NCBI GenBank assembly: GCA_964550845.1
Contig: CAZKAD010000041.1
Span: 1-9,397, forward strand
Reading direction: 5' to 3'
Source of the DNA: CAYTKU01 sp964550845
Lineage (GTDB): Bacteria > Patescibacteriota > Patescibacteriia > Magasanikbacterales > UBA922
Length of the DNA stretch: 9,397 bases
Below the pieces are notes generated by a model. That model had not been told where the DNA came from. It saw only the letters and a program-made list of their open reading frames with translations, and did not search any database. Every line of letters starts with the position of its first letter. The stretch's first letter is position 1. Made by a program: the position numbers and the translations under genes. Of this stretch, positions 1 to 5,152 are shown in pieces.

Positions 1-740
1 TGACTATTTCAGGGATTATGAATATTCCCAAAGGCGAGGGACCATTTCCTGTGCTGATTCTGAATCATGGTTACATTGATACCAGTATTTATACCAATGG
101 TAGAGGACTGAAGCGTGAACAAGACTATTTTGCTCGTCATGGCTTTGCCGTTTTGCATCCAGATTATCGCAATCATGCCGAGTCGAGTAAAGATACGCGC
201 GATGAACTGGCCGTGCGTCTCTCATACAGCGAAGATGTGATAAATGCCGTCTATGCGCTCAAAAATTCAGATTTGAAAACTATAGATAAAGAGCGAGTTG
301 GTATGCTCGGGCATTCGATGGGTGGGGGAATTACTCTCTCTACGCTCGTCATTCAACCTGATCTCGTCGATGCAGCTGTTCTCTATGCACCAGTTTCGGG
401 AGATATGCGCAAAAGCTATGATCGCTGGATGTCCCGCCGACCAGAGGCTGCACAAAAGATCTCTGATCTGTATGGCACTCCGACCAGTTCTCCAAAATTT
501 TGGGATAATGTGTCGAGTGAAACTTTTTATACTCGCATAAAAGCGCCTATTGCTATTTTTCATGGTACTGTCGATGACAGTGTTCCACTCGAGTGGTCAG
601 AGCAAACCAAAAAGCTTCTTGAAGAAAAAGGCAAAAAAGTGTCGCTCACGATCTATCCTGGTGCGCCACACGAATTTTCTCGCGATTTTAGTGAATTTAT
701 GGAATCTGCTCGAGAATTTTTTGAACAAAACCTCAAATAA
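1..740 (+). CDS. alpha/beta hydrolase (S9/dienelactone-hydrolase-like), 5'-truncated by window edge
   Basis: This is a serine hydrolase of the alpha/beta-hydrolase fold; the substrate (ester or peptide) cannot be told from sequence. Counting from the Met at 18, an oxyanion-type HG lies at 17-18. The nucleophile elbow GHSMGG has Ser100. The acid loop HGTVDDSVP gives Asp186 (or 187), and the catalytic His is H218 in GAPHEF. The triad is therefore complete and the enzyme is probably active. The reading frame is open through the five codons before the Met at 18 to the window edge (T-I-S-G-I), and the HG strand comes too early for a complete protein. I therefore read this as the C-terminal part of a longer gene, not a start at 18. 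No signal peptide can be judged. It ends with TAA at 738-740, 36 nt before the next gene, which has its own -10 box. Confidence 0.9.
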   Translation, partial: TISGIMNIPKGEGPFPVLILNHGYIDTSIYTNGRGLKREQDYFARHGFAVLHPDYRNHAESSKDTRDELAVRLSYSEDVINAVYALKNSDLKTIDKERVGMLGHSMGGGITLSTLVIQPDLVDAAVLYAPVSGDMRKSYDRWMSRRPEAAQKISDLYGTPTSSPKFWDNVSSETFYTRIKAPIAIFHGTVDDSVPLEWSEQTKKLLEEKGKKVSLTIYPGAPHEFSRDFSEFMESAREFFEQNLK

Positions 741-754
741 TGGTAAGGTAATCC

Positions 755-760
755 TATAAT
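755..760 (+). promoter_or_regulatory. -10 promoter element upstream of the exported protein gene
   Basis: A perfect TATAAT lies 16 nt before the ATG at 777. Seventeen bases further upstream there is only a poor -35 candidate, within the last codons of the hydrolase gene. If used, transcription would begin near 767 and give a leader of about 10 nt without a ribosome binding site. This is inferred from motif and spacing only. Confidence 0.5.
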
Positions 761-776
761 TCTTGATTTTTACCCT

Positions 777-1367
777 ATGAAAAAACTCATTCTTCTGGTC
801 GTGCTCTTGATTGCCGGAAATTTTTTGTATAACAAATATTTGAAAGGCAATGATCTCTCGAGTGCGGCTGATGCACTAAAGCTCCTGGAAACCATGAAGA
901 CGAGTATTTCTTCGTCCACACCGACTACAACTTCAACGGTTGATTCGACGAGTACGCCTGAGGGACGCACCTTGGTCTATTTTCGATCAGTTTCCCAAAG
1001 TGGATTATCTGCTCTGGTAGAAGTCGACGAGGTGGAAATGTTGAGTGGTGAACAAGCAACTCAGGCTGCAATGAAAGATACAGGTTGTAGTAAAGAAAAA
1101 GTGGTAGAGTGTGCCGCCAGTTTGAACAATAATTTTTATATTCAAAATATCTCAACCACAACCCAAAAATATTCCATAACACTGTCAACCGAAGTATATA
1201 TGGTTTCGGAGACAGATACTTCTAAACTCGAAAAAATTGGTTTACTACAGCTCAAAGAAAGATACGATGCAGGCGAACTCAATGGCACAGGTCTTCGCAC
1301 AACTCCATTTTGGATCACCGTAGATAATGGCAAGATTCTCAAAGTCGAAGAACAATACATTCCATAA
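777..1367 (+). CDS. exported protein of unknown function with Thr/Ser-rich linker and C-terminal EEQYIP motif
   Basis: The 196-aa product begins with MKK and a hydrophobic segment (residues 4-18), which acts as a signal peptide or membrane anchor. There is no lipobox Cys. Residues 42-62 form a Ser/Thr/Pro-rich low-complexity linker. The folded domain (about 65-196) contains VDEVEMLSGEQATQAA, a stretch with two cysteines (104, 112), a NNFYIQN strand, and a C-terminal PFWITVDNGKILKVEEQYIP. From memory, this order (a 'L.G..A..AA' helix, a 'YYI.N' strand, then 'PyWiTV.nG.v..i.EQY.P' at the very end) resembles an uncharacterised secreted-protein family of Gram-positive bacteria. No function is known to me. 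The start is the ATG just before the hydrophobic segment. The next gene starts one base after its stop, so the two are probably co-transcribed and translationally linked. Confidence 0.85.
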   Translation: MKKLILLVVLLIAGNFLYNKYLKGNDLSSAADALKLLETMKTSISSSTPTTTSTVDSTSTPEGRTLVYFRSVSQSGLSALVEVDEVEMLSGEQATQAAMKDTGCSKEKVVECAASLNNNFYIQNISTTTQKYSITLSTEVYMVSETDTSKLEKIGLLQLKERYDAGELNGTGLRTTPFWITVDNGKILKVEEQYIP

Positions 1368-1368
1368 T

Positions 1369-1899
1369 ATGGAAGTGAAAATCAATCGTCGCCGAGGTTT
1401 GAAGCGGCTGAGTCTGCGAGTCGGCAAAGGTGGCAAAGTAACGGTTTCGGCTCCACCACGGCTTTCAATTTCTTTTATTGAAAAATTTGTAGAGGAGCAC
1501 GAAGTCTGGATTGAATCTGCCAAAGCCAAGATAGAGGAGCGTGAAAAAAATGATGCAAAAGAAAAAATACAATTTCCAAGTTTTGAATCAAGTAAAGCTC
1601 GGGCCAAAAAATTGTTGCTCGAACGTGTGCGTTACTGGACAAAATGGTATGGAGTAAAATTTGAGAGGGTGAGTATTCGGCGGGCTGCGACCCGCTGGGG
1701 GAGCTGCTCGAGTCAAGGCAATATCAATTTGCATTACAAATTATTTTTTCTCCCAGAGGAGTTGCGTGAATATGTGGTCGTGCATGAAGTGTGCCATCTT
1801 TTGCATATGAATCATTCCCGTGCCTTTTGGAAAGAGGTCGAGCGTGCAGTGCCAGAGTGGCGAAGTATAAAGAGAAAAATGAAAGCGTATTCAACATAA
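1369..1899 (+). CDS. YgjP-like zinc metallopeptidase (DUF45, PF01863; COG1451)
   Basis: This 176-aa protein has the hallmarks of the DUF45/YgjP-like family. The N-terminal part is basic (INRRRGLKRLSLRV, then KVTVSAPP). A central WGSCSSQGNINLHYKL motif follows, then the zinc site HEVCH at residues 139-143 with the third ligand in NHS (His149), and AFWKEVE. All expected catalytic residues are present (Glu140 is the general base). The cellular substrate of this family is not established. It is expected to be cytoplasmic because no signal is seen. I chose ATG 1369, one base after the preceding stop, because family members begin right at the basic strand. An in-frame ATG at 1327 would add 14 residues and overlap the previous gene by 41 nt. 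Neither start has a ribosome binding site. It ends in the stem of the terminator at 1898-1926. Confidence 0.9.
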   Translation: MEVKINRRRGLKRLSLRVGKGGKVTVSAPPRLSISFIEKFVEEHEVWIESAKAKIEEREKNDAKEKIQFPSFESSKARAKKLLLERVRYWTKWYGVKFERVSIRRAATRWGSCSSQGNINLHYKLFFLPEELREYVVVHEVCHLLHMNHSRAFWKEVERAVPEWRSIKRKMKAYST

Positions 1900-1926
1900 A
1901 AAAACTCTCCGAGAGAGAGTTTTTTT
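1898..1926. terminator. bidirectional intrinsic terminator between convergent genes
   Basis: ACTCTC (1904-1909) pairs with GAGAGT (1915-1920) around a 5-nt loop. Six A-T pairs (1898-1903 with 1921-1926) extend the stem, so there is a T-run after the hairpin on both strands. It overlaps the stop codon of the DUF45 gene and lies 26 nt beyond the stop of the convergent gene. Confidence 0.85.
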
Positions 1927-1951
1927 AATTGGATGATTTCCCTCAACGTCA

Positions 1952-2872
1952 CTAAAGAGAATATTTTTTGCCATAAATGACCACTGAATTTTCACTCCAT
2001 TGAATTTGATTTTTATCAAAAGAAGTCAGAGGAAATTCTTGTTCTCTTTCAGATTTTTTGACGAGAGCTCGAGAGGTATCTTTTTCCAGGTCATACAAAC
2101 TAAATACTATATCTGGACAGCCTTCAATACATTTATGTTGCACCAGTGCTTTTGTTCCATTTTCGTTCCAGAAAAAAGAATCAAAGCCGAAAAATGGTGG
2201 CGAATTAACTTTTTTGTCAACTTTTCCTGAAGACAAATCAACAACATAATGAATTTTATCTGCAGTTATACACAAGCCGTCTTGTCCAAGGCAGGGATTT
2301 GGAACAACAGAGAGAAGGAGCTTATCTGCATTTTTTGATGTTATAACCGTAGATTTGGTCAGCATTTGTACCTTGGCGATTGAATCAACAGTAAATGTAT
2401 CAATGGTATGCCACTCTTGATTCAAAATATATCCCAGTGTATTTTTTCCAAAACAAATGAGTTTCCCTAAGGTATATGATCCTGTATCAGCCAAAGCTGC
2501 ACCGATACAGTCATGAAAAATAGTTACATCTTGTTTGGTTGTTGAGACGACTTGTTTTTCTAGTAAAACAGGGAATTCATATCTCGTATCGCGCTGTATA
2601 CTTTTGTCCCGGATAGGGAGTTCTGTATACGAAAAACTTTTGATGGTAGCTTGCTGTATCGCAAGTGGTTCAGGTGGTTTTGTCTTTGACATCTCGGCTT
2701 CAGATAATTTTTTTTCAAGAGAACTTATTTGTGTCTGCGCATTTGTAAGGGAAGTTGAGAGTCGTTGTTTTTCTTTTTGCAACAGATTTTTTTGCATGAC
2801 TCCTTGGGTTGTAACGCCTATTCCATAGATAGCAACGAGTACCAATAAAAGCCAAACTATTTTTTGTTTCAT
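1952..2872 (-). CDS. membrane-anchored coiled-coil protein with Cys-rich exported domain, function unknown
   Basis: I do not recognise this 306-aa protein. It has an uncleaved-looking N-terminal membrane segment (about residues 5-24), then a heptad-like Lys/Glu/Gln-rich coiled coil (about 27-62), a Pro-rich hinge (KPPEP, 65-69), and a domain of short beta-like stretches to the end. That last part carries six cysteines: C122, C140, the close pairs C194/C201 (NPCLGQDGLC) and C248/C252 (HKCIEGC). This fits an extracytoplasmic, disulfide-bonded fold. Phrases such as SFFWNENGTKALV and IVFSLYDLEKDTSRALV look like beta-propeller blades, but that is only an impression. The layout (anchor, coiled coil, globular sensor-like domain) is common among envelope proteins. 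It ends with TAG. It runs divergently from the M29-like gene and has an extended -10 box 32 nt upstream of its ATG, with no Shine-Dalgarno. Confidence 0.85.
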   Translation of the reverse strand: MKQKIVWLLLVLVAIYGIGVTTQGVMQKNLLQKEKQRLSTSLTNAQTQISSLEKKLSEAEMSKTKPPEPLAIQQATIKSFSYTELPIRDKSIQRDTRYEFPVLLEKQVVSTTKQDVTIFHDCIGAALADTGSYTLGKLICFGKNTLGYILNQEWHTIDTFTVDSIAKVQMLTKSTVITSKNADKLLLSVVPNPCLGQDGLCITADKIHYVVDLSSGKVDKKVNSPPFFGFDSFFWNENGTKALVQHKCIEGCPDIVFSLYDLEKDTSRALVKKSEREQEFPLTSFDKNQIQWSENSVVIYGKKYSL

Positions 2873-2904
2873 AGTTTTTTATATTTTAGAATAATATTTA
2901 GCCT

Positions 2905-2913
2905 ATTATAACA
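2905..2913 (-). promoter_or_regulatory. extended -10 promoter for the minus-strand coiled-coil gene
   Basis: Read on the minus strand this is TG-T-TATAAT, an ideal extended -10 element. The expected transcription start, near 2898, gives a leader of about 26 nt with no visible ribosome binding site. No good -35 box is seen, which is usual for extended -10 promoters. Confidence 0.55.
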
Positions 2914-2936
2914 AGAAAAATTTTTTTAGTACACTC

Positions 2937-2964
2937 TTGCTATTTTAGCCTTTTGTGTTAGTAT
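2937..2964 (+). promoter_or_regulatory. candidate promoter for the M29-like peptidase gene, leading to a very short leader
   Basis: TTGCTA (2937-2942) is followed after 16 bases by TAGTAT (2959-2964), which is preceded by TG one base upstream. The ATG is at 2974, so the expected start site is about 3 nt upstream of it. The -10 matches consensus at only four of six positions. Confidence 0.35.
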
Positions 2965-2973
2965 TGGGTCTAT

Positions 2974-3975
2974 ATGAATACACTTTCTACTCTCGCAACC
3001 AAAAATCTCGGTGATATTATCCGTGATGCTATTTGTCTGAAGCCCAGTGAAAAGGCTTTGATTATTTTTGATACAGAGGCACCTTTGACTCAAATCATCC
3101 TCGAAGGGTATAAAAATGCTCTCCCGATGGCTCAGTTTGTCGATTTTAATACCGTCACTCCAGAGCAAATTATGCAGGCGATTGATGAGTGCAAACCAGG
3201 GGATTTGGTGGTGCTGCTCCAGTCCACTAATTTTCGTCTCAATGAATTTCGCTTTCGTATCGAGCTCTTTCAGCGTGGTTTGAAAACGATTGAACATGTT
3301 CATCTCAAACGCATTCCTGAAGAACAATTTGAACGGTATATTGAGGCGCTTGCCTATGACGGTGAATATTATCGATCACGCGGCAATGCACTCAAACCAA
3401 TTTTGGAAAATGCCAAAGAAATTATTGTAAAATGTCCTGGCACGACCTTGGTCTATCAAGGTGGAATGGAAACGGCCAAACTCAATGTCGGAGATTATTC
3501 TCAGATGAAAAATGTTGGCGGTACCTATCCAATTGGAGAAATATTTACCGAAGCCAAAGTGCTTGAAGAGGTCAATGGTGAGGCTATGATTTTTGGTTAT
3601 GCAGGCGAAGATCATTTGGTGCGCATCATGGAACCATTTAAAGTTATTATTGAAAAAGGAAAACTGACGGCGCCCAATGCACCAGAAGAATTTCAACACA
3701 TCCTTGATCTGATTCGAGCCGACGAAGAAGTGCATGTGCGTGAATTTGGGCTTGGTCTCAATCCTGCCATGGGTAAACACGCCATTGTTGCGGATATTAC
3801 TGCTTTTGAGCGCCAAAAAGGAATGCACATGTCGCTTGGTGCCAAGCACGCGGTCTATGCCAAACAAGGGCTCAATCGCAAAAAAGGGCGTTACCATGTC
3901 GATATATTTGTTGACATTGAATCTATCTCAGTTGATGGGCAGGATATTTATCGTGATGGAGATTTTGTGGTATAA
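2974..3975 (+). CDS. M29-like metallo-aminopeptidase (AmpS/aminopeptidase T type, COG2309)
   Basis: This 333-aa cytoplasmic protein has the C-terminal metal-site layout of M29 aminopeptidases, which remove N-terminal residues from peptides with a two-metal centre. The visible ligand candidates are Glu189 in GGTYPIGEIF, Glu257 in VREFGLGLNP, His285 in GMHMSLG, and His308-x-Asp310 in RYHVDIFVDI. The order and spacing match the family (Glu, Glu, His, His-x-Asp). The N-terminal region (about 1-150) is a Rossmann-like domain with 'EKALIIFD' and 'KPGDLVVLLQS'. It is shorter than classical AmpS/PepS (about 410 aa) and close to the compact COG2309 proteins. An NicX-like ring-cleaving dioxygenase, a relative of the same fold, is the main alternative; with no catabolic genes nearby I prefer peptidase. 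It stands alone between a divergent promoter region and a terminator. Confidence 0.8.
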   Translation: MNTLSTLATKNLGDIIRDAICLKPSEKALIIFDTEAPLTQIILEGYKNALPMAQFVDFNTVTPEQIMQAIDECKPGDLVVLLQSTNFRLNEFRFRIELFQRGLKTIEHVHLKRIPEEQFERYIEALAYDGEYYRSRGNALKPILENAKEIIVKCPGTTLVYQGGMETAKLNVGDYSQMKNVGGTYPIGEIFTEAKVLEEVNGEAMIFGYAGEDHLVRIMEPFKVIIEKGKLTAPNAPEEFQHILDLIRADEEVHVREFGLGLNPAMGKHAIVADITAFERQKGMHMSLGAKHAVYAKQGLNRKKGRYHVDIFVDIESISVDGQDIYRDGDFVV

Positions 3976-3987
3976 ATTTTGGCAAAC

Positions 3988-4023
3988 AAAAAACACCCTT
4001 CGACATTGCTGAGGGTGTTTTTT
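3988..4023. terminator. bidirectional intrinsic terminator between convergent genes
   Basis: CACCCT (3994-3999) pairs with AGGGTG (4012-4017), and six flanking A-T pairs extend the stem (3988-3993 with 4018-4023). The loop is about 12 nt. T-runs on both sides let it serve the M29-like gene on the plus strand and the membrane protein gene (stop at 4042) on the minus strand. Confidence 0.85.
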
Positions 4024-4041
4024 TCTTTGATAAATAATGTA

Positions 4042-4650
4042 TTATTGTGATAAAAAGAGAAACAGAATATAGAGGACAAAAACGGCAAGTATAATATAGA
4101 CAAGTAATTTTTGTCTTTGTTTAAATTGATCAAAACTTTGCCATTCTCCTTTTTCCCAAGACATTCTTCGTCCATGAAAAGTGAGTTTGAGCCAGACATA
4201 AATATTCACGAGTGGTACGAGACTAAGGAGTGCATAGAGCCACAGTTTACTTCCGAGCGGCCAAATAAGACCACCAAAAAATGCACTGAGAGATCCACCT
4301 CGGATATATTTTAATTGTTCTGGCGTCAAATTTTGATATTTGTGTGCCATTGCAGGATCAATTTGCTCTAGGCTGTCTTCTTTTTTTACCAAGAAATAAA
4401 TTCCAAGCGGTGTTAAAACGATAAGGCTTAGGATACCGAGGAACCCAAGAACAAGTTTCACTACCGAGGCAACAGTTTCAGCCAGTGTTCTTTCGCCTAA
4501 CAATGACACTGTGGTGCTTGTAGCTTGTGGCATGTCAATAGTACTATATTGGGCTGCCGAATTAAAAACTACGCTGGTGATTGCAAATAGAACTAAGGTA
4601 ATGGGTAAAGAAAGAACAAGAAATATTCCAAGGGTTTTATGTTTTTTCAT
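4042..4650 (-). CDS. multi-pass inner-membrane protein of unknown function
   Basis: The 202-aa product has about four hydrophobic segments: 7-29, 62-88, 121-155 (long, possibly a re-entrant hairpin) and 182-200. Between segments 2 and 3 lies a charged loop (KKEDSLEQIDPAMAHKYQNLTPEQLKYI, about 89-116). After segment 3 comes a compact signature, W-L-K-L-T-F-H-G-R-R-M-S-W-E then GEWQSFDQF (153-176). 'FFGGLIWPLGSKLWLYALLSLVPLVNIYVW' recalls small membrane proteins of the DUF2628 kind, but I cannot assign it. Its start lies 4 nt after the stop of the upstream lipoprotein gene, so the two almost certainly share a transcript. The start is the first Met before a basic stretch (MKKHK) and the first membrane segment, which fits an N-in topology. 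There is no ribosome binding site, only A-rich sequence. Confidence 0.85.
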   Translation of the reverse strand: MKKHKTLGIFLVLSLPITLVLFAITSVVFNSAAQYSTIDMPQATSTTVSLLGERTLAETVASVVKLVLGFLGILSLIVLTPLGIYFLVKKEDSLEQIDPAMAHKYQNLTPEQLKYIRGGSLSAFFGGLIWPLGSKLWLYALLSLVPLVNIYVWLKLTFHGRRMSWEKGEWQSFDQFKQRQKLLVYIILAVFVLYILFLFLSQ

Positions 4651-4654
4651 AAAA

Positions 4655-5038
4655 TTATTTTTTTTCTAAATTTCTATAATAGTCAGCACAAACAGATTTG
4701 ATTGTTTTGTTTGGCAAGAGATTGCAAGATTTTGAATCATTTCGTTGGATGTAAAAATATTGATAACAAAGAGTTTCAACACCTGCTTGAAGTTTTTGAC
4801 AGAGGGTTGGATCATTTTTTGAAACTGCCTGATTGGCATAGCAATCTTGGTAGTCTTCTCGTCCTTCACAAGAAGCAACATCTTTGTATTTTTCAACTGA
4901 TGGATTTGGTGCTGAAATAGGAACCACAATTTCACTTGGTGAAATTGCTGCCGTGGGAGTATTTTCTTCACTATTTTTTTTGCCACAACCTGTCAAAACA
5001 AAGACCATGGCGAGACTGAGAAAAAGTATCTTTTTCAT
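4655..5038 (-). CDS. lipoprotein with C-Y-x7-N-D-x3-C repeats
   Basis: This 127-aa product has a classic lipoprotein signal peptide: MKK, a hydrophobic core, and lipobox LTGC with Cys18 as the lipidated residue. A Ser/Thr/Pro-rich linker (about 22-48) leads to a small domain with six cysteines at 57, 66, 80, 91, 105 and 117. The segments 66-80 (CYANQAVSKNDPTLC) and 91-105 (CYQYFYIQRNDSKSC) line up as C-Y-x7-N-D-x3-C. They are 25 residues apart, and C117 opens a third, partial copy. This suggests short helical repeats clamped by disulfides outside the cytoplasm. I know no function for it. It is the first gene of a two-gene operon with the membrane protein whose start is 4 nt downstream, so the products may work together at the membrane. 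Confidence 0.85.
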   Translation of the reverse strand: MKKILFLSLAMVFVLTGCGKKNSEENTPTAAISPSEIVVPISAPNPSVEKYKDVASCEGREDYQDCYANQAVSKNDPTLCQKLQAGVETLCYQYFYIQRNDSKSCNLLPNKTIKSVCADYYRNLEKK

Positions 5039-5051
5039 AAAAATTTAGTTA

Positions 5052-5078
5052 AATATAACAAAATTTTATCATGTGCAA
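5052..5078 (-). promoter_or_regulatory. candidate promoter for the lipoprotein/membrane protein operon
   Basis: On the minus strand, TTGCAC (5078-5073) is followed after 15 bases by TATATT (5057-5052), which is preceded by TG one base upstream. The ATG at 5038 is 13 nt beyond the -10 box, so the predicted leader is about 6-7 nt with no ribosome binding site. The spacer is short, but the extended -10 compensates. Confidence 0.45.
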
Positions 5079-5117
5079 AAAATTAAATCAAGGGTATCTG
5101 AGCCAAGATGAGGGGCA

Positions 5118-5146
5118 TTGAAAAAGGGGGTAAAATAGGCTACTAT
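5118..5146 (+). promoter_or_regulatory. candidate dnaE promoter placed for a leaderless transcript
   Basis: TTGAAA (5118-5123) and TACTAT (5141-5146) are separated by an ideal 17 bases. The ATG of dnaE begins at 5153, only 6 nt after the -10 box, so transcription would be expected to start at or next to the A of the start codon. This also supports 5153 as the start, because an earlier ATG at 5108 would lie upstream of the promoter. Confidence 0.5.
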
Positions 5147-5152
5147 ACGGTC

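Noticed and set aside
18..20. ATG at 18 as the true start of the alpha/beta hydrolase
   Set aside because: The frame is open to the window edge, and the first beta-strands expected before the HG motif are missing, so the Met is most likely internal.
1327..1368. An earlier ATG for the DUF45 peptidase
   Set aside because: It overlaps the preceding gene by 41 nt, has no better initiation signal, and adds residues not typical of the family. The ATG at 1369 follows directly on the previous stop.
5108..5152. An upstream in-frame ATG that would extend DnaE by 15 residues
   Set aside because: The extension resembles no DnaE N-terminus, lies over the promoter boxes, and would move HLHVHS too far from the start.
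5039..5152. Riboswitch or structured leader between the lipoprotein gene and dnaE
   Set aside because: The gap is only 114 bp, very AT-rich, and is already accounted for by two divergent promoters. No conserved riboswitch pattern or strong stem is visible.
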